In this document: positions 41,939 to 50,234 of the stretch, piece by piece
Position numbering within the stretch: the first letter of the stretch is position 1
Layout: each line of letters opens with the position of its first letter
Assembly (NCBI GenBank): GCA_002404055.1
Contig: DHIZ01000057.1
Location: forward strand, 9,094 to 73,093
Direction of reading: 5' to 3'
Source of the DNA: Chloroflexi bacterium UBA4733
Lineage (GTDB): Bacteria; Chloroflexota; UBA4733
Length of the DNA stretch: 64,000 nt
Translations under genes and position numbers: made by a program
Notes under the pieces: generated by a model
What the model saw: only the letters and a program-made list of their open reading frames with translations
Database searches by the model: none
Told to the model about the DNA's origin: nothing

Positions 41939-42985
41939 TTAGCTCACCTCAAGAGCCGTCAGCCCGTGCCGCAGGTGCCATTCATCCAGTTCAGGAGTAA
42001 AGTACTTTATCCGTATCTTCTTATACTCCTTGCTCGAGAAGAGCATGGCATATTCCGTGAGACCGGTTTCGGCCTTGATGGCTTCGACGGTCTCCTGACA
42101 ATCCTTTGCGGAACGGCCATGGATCATGCCGAAGAGGTTGTATGGCCAGTCGGGGTACACAGGACGCTGATAACAATGGCTCACTGACCGGAAGGAGGCC
42201 ATGCGAGTGCCGCACTCCAGAATGCTGTCCTCCGGCGCCTTCCAGACGGCCATCGCGTTCGCCTTGTAGCCGGCGGCGCGGTGGTGCAGGATTGCGGCAA
42301 AGCGACGCAGACGGGCGGAATCGACCATTGCCTGCGCTTCGGCAAAGAGGTCATTTTCGCTCACATCGAGTCGCTCGGCCATCGCCTGGAAAGGCCGCGC
42401 GATGAGCGGTATGTCTTCTTGCAGCTCGCGAATCACCGCAATCTCGCGCGGCGTGAGGGGCGGATTCTCCCGCTCCCGGCGTGTGTGATCGTATTCCGGC
42501 TTGCCGCGCGCCGTCATGCCGCGCTCGCCAGTCATGTCCAGGTCGACGCCGATCTTGAACAGGCGCAACGTCGGCATTAGGCGAGTGGCCGTCGCCTGCG
42601 TGTCCTGACCGATGAGCTCGACGGTGCGGGCGAGATCGACCGACGGCGGTACCGCGATGGTGAACCAGAGGTTATAGGCATGGTTCCGGCGATAGTTGTG
42701 GCTCACCCCCGGGTGTTGATTGATAATCTCCCCTGCCTCGTCCACTCGTTCATTGGGTACCTGCATGGCGACCAACGAGCTCTTGTAGCCGAGCTGACGC
42801 GTGTCGAAGATGGCGGAAATTTGGCGAATGATCTGGTCGCGCTTCATGCGGGCGACACGGGCGATGACGTCGCCCTCCGTGAGACCCAACCAGTCACCGA
42901 GCACGGCGAAGGGCTGCGCTACCAGCGGGAAGTCGCCTTGGATGCGATTGAGCAGCCGCCCATCAACGTCGTCGACCGTTTGCAT
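41939..42985 (-). CDS. Siroheme decarboxylase, fused AhbA-AhbB type
   Basis: A 348-residue protein made of two AsnC/Lrp-like halves. Each half has an HTH-like start (LLNRIQGDFPLVAQPFAVLG; IRELQEDIPLIARPFQAMAE) followed by a RAM-like beta domain (GVSHNYRRNHAYNLWFTIAV; RSVSHCYQRPVYPDWPYNLF). The SHNYRR and SHCYQRP segments carry the His and Arg typical of AhbA/AhbB and NirDLGH. These decarboxylate siroheme to didecarboxysiroheme for heme or heme d1 synthesis. The single-chain form is less usual than separate subunits. No other heme gene is adjacent. Confidence 0.85.
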   Translation of the reverse strand: MQTVDDVDGRLLNRIQGDFPLVAQPFAVLGDWLGLTEGDVIARVARMKRDQIIRQISAIFDTRQLGYKSSLVAMQVPNERVDEAGEIINQHPGVSHNYRRNHAYNLWFTIAVPPSVDLARTVELIGQDTQATATRLMPTLRLFKIGVDLDMTGERGMTARGKPEYDHTRRERENPPLTPREIAVIRELQEDIPLIARPFQAMAERLDVSENDLFAEAQAMVDSARLRRFAAILHHRAAGYKANAMAVWKAPEDSILECGTRMASFRSVSHCYQRPVYPDWPYNLFGMIHGRSAKDCQETVEAIKAETGLTEYAMLFSSKEYKKIRIKYFTPELDEWHLRHGLTALEVS

Positions 42986-43041
42986 TGCTTTTCCTTACTG
43001 AACTGAACCAGCCGGGCACACGACCCGGACGACTAAAACTC

Positions 43042-43257
43042 TCAACCCTTTTCGCCCTTGAAGCCGATCTCGACCCGACCATCGGCGTGAACGAAGACCG
43101 GCACAGTGTTCTGCTGGGTGAGGCGGACCACCTCTTCCTGCCAGATCTCTTCATCGTCCACCTGCCGTTCGGTGAAGGCGATGCCGTCAGCGCGGAGGTC
43201 TCGTTTCGCCTTGATGCAGACAGGGCAGTCGGACATCGAATACATCATGAGCGTCAT
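43042..43257 (-). CDS. Glutaredoxin-like protein
   Basis: A 71-residue thioredoxin-fold protein. The active site is MYSMSDCPVCIKAKRDL, with C-P-V-C near residues 11-14, and NTVPVFVHADGRVEIGF supplies the cis-Pro and the Gly turn. The length and layout match NrdH/Grx-like small glutaredoxins. It may serve ribonucleotide reductase or general thiol reduction in the cytoplasm. It lies 56 bases upstream of the siroheme decarboxylase gene in the same direction. Confidence 0.85.
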   Translation of the reverse strand: MTLMMYSMSDCPVCIKAKRDLRADGIAFTERQVDDEEIWQEEVVRLTQQNTVPVFVHADGRVEIGFKGEKG

Positions 43258-43320
43258 GCCGCGTCCACCTTCATCCTCAGGATCATTTGTCTAGCGTACC
43301 AGGGTACACGCGGTCCGTGG

Positions 43321-43743
43321 TTAGGATGCGGGTTTACGCAGCATGCGTTCCACCAGTTCCGGGAAGTGCTCGATCAGGTGCGAGTTGGCAACGATGTGGT
43401 CGGCCCCCGCTGCACGGGCCTGCCTCCAGCGCGGCTGGTCCATGTGGGAACCGAAGGCCAAAACGGGGACGCCGTCCAGGCGAGCGGCTTCGATGAGTGG
43501 CTGCCATTGTGTCTGTGGACTGCTCAGATCGGCCAGCAACAGTGCTCCATCGTGCATCGCCGGCATGGGCGTCGCCGTGACCGGCCGGCCGTCGGCCTGA
43601 AGGCGCGCCAGGCCTTCGGCCAGGCGAACACTGAAGAAGAGGTCGCGTGCCAGGTAGTAGACGACGGGCTTCTCGCCCGTTGCTGGCTCGGCCAGCGGCT
43701 CAGGCGTTGTTGGCGTCAGGGTCGGCCTCCTCTCGCGGTGCAT
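43321..43743 (-). CDS. Receiver-like protein without DNA-binding domain
   Basis: A 140-residue protein with a receiver-like alpha/beta order: VVYYLARDLFFSVRLAEGLA, DGALLLADLSSPQTQWQPLI, LDGVPVLAFGSHMDQPRW and AAGADHIVANSHLIEHFP. The position of the phospho-acceptor is taken by ADLSS and the conserved Lys is absent, so it is a pseudo-receiver. The start at ATG 43743 is uncertain; a longer frame into the neighbouring repeat is not credible. Role unknown. Confidence 0.65.
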   Translation of the reverse strand: MHRERRPTLTPTTPEPLAEPATGEKPVVYYLARDLFFSVRLAEGLARLQADGRPVTATPMPAMHDGALLLADLSSPQTQWQPLIEAARLDGVPVLAFGSHMDQPRWRQARAAGADHIVANSHLIEHFPELVERMLRKPAS

Positions 43744-43780
43744 CGCCCACGTTGGACTCGATTTAGGAACAGAATGCCGG

Positions 43781-43967
43781 CGACGGATGAAGTTTGACAC
43801 ATGGATCGGGGATTCGGGTAGAGCTGTAGGGGCAGGCCCCTGTGCCTGCCCTGCTCGCGTCGCGACGACGGATCCTTGTTTGCAACCGGACCAGGGCAGG
43901 CACAGGGGCCTGCCCCTACGCGAGGCGCTTACAATCACCGTTTGCTTCGTCAAACTTCATTCGTCCC
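43781..43967. repeat. Nested inverted-repeat element (GTAGGGGCAGGCCCC type)
   Basis: About 187 bases. The outer arms GATGAAGTTTGAC (near 43786) and GTCAAACTTCAT (near 43949) are inverted. Inside are GTAGGGGCAGGCCCC followed by TGTGCCTGCCCTG (43828-43856), facing their complement (about 43893-43920). The two layers suggest one miniature element inside another, or a MITE with a long palindromic core. No coding capacity. It lies between the receiver-like gene and rqcH. Confidence 0.75.
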
Positions 43968-43985
43968 CGGCCAACACGGCGTCCC

Positions 43986-45773
43986 TCACGCCGGCATAGT
44001 CTCCCTGGCTGCAGCGTCCGGCGCCAGCGGCGGTACCTGAATTGTCCGCTCACCGACGTAATAGACAAGACCTGGTTTTCCGCCCGGTTGCCGGCGCACA
44101 TTGCCGACGCTGGTGTAGTCGACGGCCGCTCGCGACTCGCCGCGGGCGGAGCTGAGATACGCTGCGACGCCAGCGGCGCGTGAGAGCACGTCATCCGGCA
44201 CCGGGCGTCCGGCGGAGCGCACCACCACATGCGAGCCGGGAACCCCTTTGGCATGGAGCCACATATCCTGACGCGCTGCCAGGCGAAAGGTCAGCGCGTC
44301 GTTGATCTGACTGGTTTTGCCGAAAAGCACCTCGAACCCCTCGACACGAATCGCCGAAGGCGTGGCCGTGGCGGCCGCCGGCCCGCGTGTACCTTTACGG
44401 GGCGCCTTTCGACCTTGCGTGCGACCACCGGCAGCGCGCTCCCGTTCCGCAAAGAAACCGCCACTTCGCAATTCCGCTTCCAGGCGCACATAGTCTGCTG
44501 GCGTCTCGCAGAGAGCAACGTCGTTGAGCACCTGGCGCGCAAAGGCCAGGTCTAGCGACAGTTCAGCCTGTTGCGGCCCAAGGGCCTCAATGGTGCGTTT
44601 GGCGCGTGCGTAACGCTTGAAAATTTGCTGAGCGTTTTGGACGGCGGTGAGCGACGGATCAACCGGTATGTGTACAGTGTCGCCTGCAAAGTCCTCCAGG
44701 AGGACCTCCCGCTGGTCGCGTGCTATGTCAGGCTGGTAGGTGAGCAGCACTTCGCCCATCTGGCGCAACTGCAACTGATCCTGCGCTTTGGCTACCTGCT
44801 GCTTGATCGTGGCCAGGCGGCGCTCGGTACGCTCCGCCACCGGTTTCACCATCGCCAGCAAGCGGGTGCGTTGCGTTGTCAGGCGGTCATCGCTTTCGCG
44901 CGGCGCGAAGTAACGCTCGACGGCCAGGCTGATCGAATTGGCATCCTCGACCGTCGCGGTCGTTTCAAAGGAACGCAGTCGGTATGGCGCGAAGGCCAGG
45001 AGTTGTGCTCCTCGCCGTGCAAACGATGGCGTGCAGGGAGCGCCATTGACAAGCGGCGCGAAGAGATCATGTAGCACCGTTGCCAGTGCCCCGGCATCGG
45101 GGCTCTCCCTGTGCGTGCGGAAGACGGCCTCGCTGGCGGCAGTGGGGCTTATCGCCAGAACGCGCGGCAAATGCTCGATCAGATTTCGACCCTGAGCCTC
45201 CGCCAGGGCAGCGTTGAGGTCCTCCGGCGTGACGTTACTGGGATCAAGCCGCGCCGCGCCGCTGCCTCCCGTGGCGGTGGCTGGCGGTGGCGGCACGTAG
45301 GTCAGGTGTGGCTGGATGACACGGGTGCGGCTCATCTCTCCAGTGACGTGGCGCAGGGCGCCGAGTACGACGCCGGCCTCATCGGTCAATATGGCGTTGC
45401 TTTGCCGCCCAAGCAACTCTATAATGAGCGTGCGCCGCGGTTCGGCGCCGTGTACCGTCTCCAGGTGTAGGATGCGCTCCAACGGGGGTTGATGAACCGA
45501 AACAATGCGCGCGCTTTCCAAATGCTTGCGCAGGAGCATGACAAAGGGCGTCGGCGCGTCGAAGCCGCTGCCCAGCTTGCGTTCGCGTACCAGGTGGGCA
45601 CGCGCAAAGCGAGGGTTGAATGACTGAAAGACCTGCCAGTTCTGGTTCTGGCTGCGAACCAGCAGCGCAAGCGACCAGGCATCGGGCTGAAAAATCTTGT
45701 CGATTCGACCGCCCAGCAGCACGCGGCGCCACTCCTCGGCCACCGCGCCGGACGTCAGCGCGTCATAATGCAT
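43986..45773 (-). CDS. rqcH: NFACT protein, RqcH/Rqc2 homologue
   Basis: A 595-residue protein. NFACT-N (about 1-180) shows GGRIDKIFQPDAWSLALLVR and FVMLLRKHLESARI. A helix-hairpin-helix and a coiled-coil region follow (about 290-420). NFACT-R (about 470-570) has VEGFEVLFGKTSQINDAL, DMWLHAKGVPGSHVVVR and ARGESRAAVDYT. RqcH binds stalled 50S subunits and adds alanine tails in ribosome quality control. Older annotations call it fibronectin-binding. Length is normal. It is divergent from gmk. Confidence 0.9.
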   Translation of the reverse strand: MHYDALTSGAVAEEWRRVLLGGRIDKIFQPDAWSLALLVRSQNQNWQVFQSFNPRFARAHLVRERKLGSGFDAPTPFVMLLRKHLESARIVSVHQPPLERILHLETVHGAEPRRTLIIELLGRQSNAILTDEAGVVLGALRHVTGEMSRTRVIQPHLTYVPPPPATATGGSGAARLDPSNVTPEDLNAALAEAQGRNLIEHLPRVLAISPTAASEAVFRTHRESPDAGALATVLHDLFAPLVNGAPCTPSFARRGAQLLAFAPYRLRSFETTATVEDANSISLAVERYFAPRESDDRLTTQRTRLLAMVKPVAERTERRLATIKQQVAKAQDQLQLRQMGEVLLTYQPDIARDQREVLLEDFAGDTVHIPVDPSLTAVQNAQQIFKRYARAKRTIEALGPQQAELSLDLAFARQVLNDVALCETPADYVRLEAELRSGGFFAERERAAGGRTQGRKAPRKGTRGPAAATATPSAIRVEGFEVLFGKTSQINDALTFRLAARQDMWLHAKGVPGSHVVVRSAGRPVPDDVLSRAAGVAAYLSSARGESRAAVDYTSVGNVRRQPGGKPGLVYYVGERTIQVPPLAPDAAARETMPA

Positions 45774-45842
45774 GATCTTTCGCCCCCCGCCGGGCAGTCT
45801 ACCACTGGCGTCGATGCGCGCCAGTCGGGGCGCTCAGACGGG

Positions 45843-46448
45843 ATGCCGAAGCGGCGTGGCATGCTGTTCATCCTTTCTGCCCCTTCGGGTGCCGGTAAAG
45901 ATTCCTTGATCGCGGTTCTGAAGCCGGCGGAGGTTGGGCTTGAGCGCGTCGTCAGCTATACGACCCGCCCGCCGCGGCCCGAGGAGGTCAACGGCGTGGC
46001 CTATCACTTCAGTGATGAGCAGACGATGCGCGCGATGTTGGCTGCCGGCGACCTCGTGGAGTGTACCGAGTTCATTCCAGGCAGGTTCTACGGCACGCCT
46101 CGGCGGGCTGTAGACAACGCCCTGGCTGCCGGCCGCGACGTCCTCATCAAGCCGGAAGTGCTGGGCGCCGCCAAGGTGAAGGCGGCATATCCAAATGCGG
46201 TCATGATCTTTCTCGCGCCGCCGAGCCCGGAAGAAGCCACCCGCCGGATGGATACACGCCAGTCGGAAACCGCCGACGATGCCAGAGCGCGGGTTGAGGC
46301 GATGGCGCGGGAGTTCGCCGCGGCCAGCACCTACGACTACGTTGTCGTCAATGAGACCGGCCGGCTTGATGAGGCCGTTGCGCGGGTGCGGGAGATCGTG
46401 GCCGGGGAGCGGCGGAAGCGGCTGGGTGGGAAGGGGCCTGGCGACTGA
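45843..46448 (+). CDS. gmk: Guanylate kinase
   Basis: A 201-residue kinase converting GMP to GDP. The P-loop is ILSAPSGAGKDSLI, the GMP-binding part VVSYTTRPPRPEEVNGVAYHF (read VVSYTTRPPRP, then NGVAYHF), and the lid ATRRMDTRQSE. The P-loop has GAGKD rather than the usual GAGKT/S, with the Ser moved one place. The start is ATG 45843. The last codons (GKGPGD and stop) come from the palindromic element beginning at 46437, so the original C terminus has been replaced. Confidence 0.9.
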   Translation: MPKRRGMLFILSAPSGAGKDSLIAVLKPAEVGLERVVSYTTRPPRPEEVNGVAYHFSDEQTMRAMLAAGDLVECTEFIPGRFYGTPRRAVDNALAAGRDVLIKPEVLGAAKVKAAYPNAVMIFLAPPSPEEATRRMDTRQSETADDARARVEAMAREFAAASTYDYVVVNETGRLDEAVARVREIVAGERRKRLGGKGPGD

Positions 46449-46571
46449 AGTCGCGGCTACCACCAGCAAAGCCGCCCTTCGGCGGCTGAGCAGCCTGGTG
46501 GCTGCCCCAGTCCGCGCAGCGCCCAGAGGGCACCCGCTTCGCCCCGTGTAGCCGCGACTTCAGTCGCCAGG
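46437..46571. repeat. Palindromic miniature element, GGCGACTGAAGTCGC family, copy 3
   Basis: A 135-base element with perfect 24-base inverted ends (46437-46460 and 46548-46571). The core differs from copies 1 and 2, so only the ends define the family. It overlaps the last four codons and stop of gmk and lies between gmk and the convergent transketolase gene. Confidence 0.9.
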
Positions 46572-46597
46572 CGTGCCCGGTTGCACTCGCACCTTTT

Positions 46598-48475
46598 CTA
46601 GCCTCCCGCCAGGCGCTTCACCGCTGCCTCGATATGTCCGGCGTCGATACCCGCAGCATTCATCAGCTCGGCCGGCTCACCGGAGCCGGGCATTCCCTGG
46701 ACGGCCAGGTGGACCACCGTGGGGTCGAGGCCCTTGCTGCTCAGTGCCTCAAGTACCGCGTCGCCCAGGCCACCCTCGGGCCTGTGATCCTCGACTACCA
46801 CCAGGTTGCCGTGGCACTCCTTGACGGCGGCGGCGATCGTTTCGGCGTCAAGCGGCTTGACTGAGTAGGCGTCAATGATACGGACGGCGATGCCCTGCCT
46901 CTGGAGCTTCTCGTAGGCGGCGAGCGCCTCATGAACGGTGATGCCTGCCGCCACGACCGCTGCCTGGTCGTTGTCGGAACGCTTGAGCACCGCGCTGCCA
47001 CCAACGCGCACATCGACCTCGGGCGGATACAGCACCGTTGTTGATTCACGGGTCGAGCGCAGGTAGGAGATGCCGGGCTGCTGGGCCATCAGTTCCACCA
47101 ACTTGATCGTCTGGTTGGCGTCACTTGGATAAAGCACTGTGCTGCCGTGTACGGCGCGCATCATGGCGAGGTCCTCCAGCGCCATCTGGGAGGGACCATC
47201 GGCGCCGATCGACACTCCGGCGTGCGAGCCGCAGAGACGGAGGTTAGCGCGAGAAATGGCGGCCATCCGAATAAAGTCGTAAGCGCGGCTCATGAAAGCA
47301 GCGAAGGTGGAGGCGAAGGAAACGTAGTGCCGCACCTGCATGCCGATGGCCGCCGACACCAACTGCTGCTCGGCGATGAACATCTCGAAGAAGCGCTCGG
47401 GATAGGTCTTGCCGAAGATGTCGGCGAACGTCGAGTTACTGACCTCGGCGTCGAGGACGACGACATCCTCTCGTGCGGCGCCGAGAGCCCGGAGGGCGTC
47501 GCCGTAGGCCCGCCGCGTGGCCATCTTCGAGCCAAGTGGGTATCCGGCGAACTGCACGGCGCTCACCGGGAAGTCACGCCGGCTGCCGGCGGCAGGAGCT
47601 TTGGGCTTGACGGTCAGGTGGCGCTCGCCCCCGAGCTCAGCGATAGCCCTCGTCGCGTCTTCGGGCGGTAGAGCCTTGCCATGCCAGCCGCCGACGTCTT
47701 CCAGCCAGGCTACCCCTGCCCCCTTCTTCGTTTTGGCCACGATGAGCGTCGGAGCCTGAGTCTCGGCGGTCGCTTGCTTGTACGCCGCGTTGATCGCGTC
47801 GACGTCGTGACCGTCAATCTCGATGGCATTCCAGCCGAAGGCACGCGCCCGCGCGGCGTAGGCCGGGCTGTTCCAGCCCAGTTCGGTGGGGCCGCGCTGA
47901 CCCAGCCGGTTCATATCGAGGATGGCGATCAGGTTGTTGAGTTTTCGATTGCCGGCGTGGTCGAAAGCCTCCCAGATCGAGCCTTCGGCCATCTCGCTGT
48001 CGCCGAGGAGCACCCAGACGTGGTAGTCCAGCTTGTCGAGGAACTTGCCGGCCAGCGCCACACCCACGCCGATCGGCAGACCCTGGCCGAGCGAACCGGT
48101 GGCGACGTCAACCCAGGGGAGGATTGGCGTCGGGTGCCCTTCCAGCCGGCTGCCGAATTTGCGCAGCGTCAGGAACTCCTGGTCGCTGACCGCATCGGCA
48201 GCACGGTACATGGAGTACAGCAGCGGTGAGGCGTGGCCCTTGGAAAAGATCAGGTGGTCGTTGTTCGGGTTCTGGGGAGCAGCAAAGTCATACCGCAAAT
48301 ACTCGGCCAGGAGCACAGCCATCAAGTCCGCAGCGGACATTGACGAGGTCGGGTGTCCGGAACCGGCGGCAGTGGTGCAGCGGATGCTATCCACCCGCAA
48401 CTGTTGCGCCAGTTCGTGCCACTGCGACGGCTGACTGGTGGCACTCGCACTTGACGGCGCCGATGGTGTGCTCAT
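46598..48475 (-). CDS. tkt: Transketolase
   Basis: A 625-residue thiamine-diphosphate enzyme moving two-carbon units in the pentose phosphate pathway. The TPP-binding half has SGHPTSSMSAADLMAVLL, a GDSEMAEGSIWEAFDHA stretch and NLIAILDMNRLGQ. The pyrimidine half has FIAEQQLVSAAIGMQ, GADGPSQMALEDLA and ISYLRSTRES. The C-terminal domain ends with MPGSGEPAELMNAAGID. The single-chain form of ~625 residues resembles the animal-type short enzymes. The ATG at 48475 has AAGGAGACAGC upstream. It is convergent with gmk. Confidence 0.93.
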   Translation of the reverse strand: MSTPSAPSSASATSQPSQWHELAQQLRVDSIRCTTAAGSGHPTSSMSAADLMAVLLAEYLRYDFAAPQNPNNDHLIFSKGHASPLLYSMYRAADAVSDQEFLTLRKFGSRLEGHPTPILPWVDVATGSLGQGLPIGVGVALAGKFLDKLDYHVWVLLGDSEMAEGSIWEAFDHAGNRKLNNLIAILDMNRLGQRGPTELGWNSPAYAARARAFGWNAIEIDGHDVDAINAAYKQATAETQAPTLIVAKTKKGAGVAWLEDVGGWHGKALPPEDATRAIAELGGERHLTVKPKAPAAGSRRDFPVSAVQFAGYPLGSKMATRRAYGDALRALGAAREDVVVLDAEVSNSTFADIFGKTYPERFFEMFIAEQQLVSAAIGMQVRHYVSFASTFAAFMSRAYDFIRMAAISRANLRLCGSHAGVSIGADGPSQMALEDLAMMRAVHGSTVLYPSDANQTIKLVELMAQQPGISYLRSTRESTTVLYPPEVDVRVGGSAVLKRSDNDQAAVVAAGITVHEALAAYEKLQRQGIAVRIIDAYSVKPLDAETIAAAVKECHGNLVVVEDHRPEGGLGDAVLEALSSKGLDPTVVHLAVQGMPGSGEPAELMNAAGIDAGHIEAAVKRLAGG

Positions 48476-48599
48476 GCTGTCTCCTTGCTTCTCTGGTCGT
48501 CGCCCCGCGCGACGTCCTGCTTCGCGAGTCCCGGCGTGCCGGCAAGTCTCACCCGAATTCGTCTCCATAGTTGTAGCACGCGATCGCCAATTCCGCGCG

Positions 48600-50234
48600 C
48601 TAATAGGGATAGCGCAGGGCGTTCACTACTTCGGACGGGTCGACACGACGCGAGAGCGGCAGATAGACCAGATATGGGCCGACGGTTGCCTGGCGGAAGG
48701 TGACACCCAGCTTTCGCAGCGCGCTGCCCAAACCGGGCGACGGCAATGAGCCGACGACGAGCACGAACGCGGCGCGCTGCGACAGTTCAACGCTGCGAAA
48801 GTCGGTCGGAAAGCGGTTGATGGCGTGGCCAACCACGATATCGTAGTAGTCGGCACTGCGTACCGAGTCGCCACTGAGATACATCAGCGGGTCGCCGGCC
48901 CAGTGATTGAGCCAGACGTCGTACACGTCATTGTCTTGAAGCCAGTGCAGCAGCGGCCGGCTGTCCATTGGCAGGCGGTTCCAGTACGGCGATTGGAATA
49001 CCTGTACCGGATCGCTTGTCAGGTGGCCTACCATATTGCCGACAAGCAGGAGTGCCAGGGCAGCCGCCCCCAGGGGTCGCCAGACCGTGGCGAGCCGCAC
49101 GCACAACGCCGCCAGCAGTACGGGCAGAGCTGTCCAGAGCGGCAACAGGTAGCGACCACTGGCGTCGAACGGGGAGAGGGAGGGCCGTCCAAAGCCGCTG
49201 AGCACGTAAACAGCAAGTGTGACTGCCAGGAATACCAGGAGCGGTCGAGACTCCGGCACGGCGGACACGGCGGATGCGCCGCGCGCTCGCCATTGCCGTG
49301 GCGCATCGGCGGCCGCCAGTGCGAGCGCGCCGGCAACGGCACACCCCAGCGCCACGGTCAGTCCGCCGGGGAGCGAGCCCCACGGGCTCGTGAGGCCGAC
49401 GACCCGCGGTAAGAGGGTGCGGAACAGCACGTGGAGAACCGCCAGGTCGTCGGCACTGCCGGCGCCTGTTCCGGCGAACAGCCAGCGAAAGGTCGCGCCC
49501 GCATGGTGCAGGTTGTACCACCAGAGCGGCGCGCCGCCGAGCGCGAAGCCGGGCAGTCCGAACGCGAGCGCACTGGGCAGCCAGCGGCGTATTCGACGCC
49601 AGGGCAAAAGGAGGAGAGCGGTCAGCAGATAATCGGCAACCAGCAGGTTCGCCCAGAGGGCGAGGCCGCTGATGAAACCAAGGACCAGCCAGTGCCAGCG
49701 CTGCAGCACACCCTGATACACGCGGCAGTACCAGGCGCCAAGCAGGAGCAGATCGCCCAGCACCATGATGTCGACGTATGACCCCCAGACTTTCAGGCTC
49801 ACGGCGTCGAAATAGACGGAAGGGACGGCGGCAAGCAAAGCGGCGACCACGGCAACGCCTCGACCGTACCAGGCCATCGCCAGGAACCAGGTTGTCACAA
49901 TGAAGGCCACGCCACTTAGCAAGGTCACGCAACGCAGTGCCGGTGCCGACGGTCCCAGGAGGGCAACGACTGGCGCCGCCAGATACGACTGCAGCATGCC
50001 CATGTACGGCACGCCGTACAGGAAGGTTGGGAAGTCACCGTGCAGGAGGCGCACCGCCCCGATACCGAAGAGCGCTTCGTCGCCCTCGATCATCCACTGG
50101 CTGCGCGCGTTCAACCAGACCCGCAGCGCCAGCCCAAGAATGACCACCCCCGCGAGGAGCATCACTACCCGGCGATCTGCCCGGTCGCGCCTCGCCGGCA
50201 CTACGCGGCCGTTAAGTAACCGGAGTCGACCCAT
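48600..50234 (-). CDS. GT-C-type membrane glycosyltransferase (PMT/ArnT-like)
   Basis: A 544-residue integral membrane protein with about ten to twelve hydrophobic helices. The first loop has the acidic IEGDEALFGIGA, matching the catalytic Asp/Glu of GT-C enzymes that use lipid-linked sugars. The C-terminal ~150 residues are outside the membrane (LSGDSVRSADYYDIVVGH). It may glycosylate a surface protein or lipid. The start at 50234 overlaps the upstream peptidase stop by 34 bases, so both are probably co-transcribed. Confidence 0.78.
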   Translation of the reverse strand: MGRLRLLNGRVVPARRDRADRRVVMLLAGVVILGLALRVWLNARSQWMIEGDEALFGIGAVRLLHGDFPTFLYGVPYMGMLQSYLAAPVVALLGPSAPALRCVTLLSGVAFIVTTWFLAMAWYGRGVAVVAALLAAVPSVYFDAVSLKVWGSYVDIMVLGDLLLLGAWYCRVYQGVLQRWHWLVLGFISGLALWANLLVADYLLTALLLLPWRRIRRWLPSALAFGLPGFALGGAPLWWYNLHHAGATFRWLFAGTGAGSADDLAVLHVLFRTLLPRVVGLTSPWGSLPGGLTVALGCAVAGALALAAADAPRQWRARGASAVSAVPESRPLLVFLAVTLAVYVLSGFGRPSLSPFDASGRYLLPLWTALPVLLAALCVRLATVWRPLGAAALALLLVGNMVGHLTSDPVQVFQSPYWNRLPMDSRPLLHWLQDNDVYDVWLNHWAGDPLMYLSGDSVRSADYYDIVVGHAINRFPTDFRSVELSQRAAFVLVVGSLPSPGLGSALRKLGVTFRQATVGPYLVYLPLSRRVDPSEVVNALRYPY

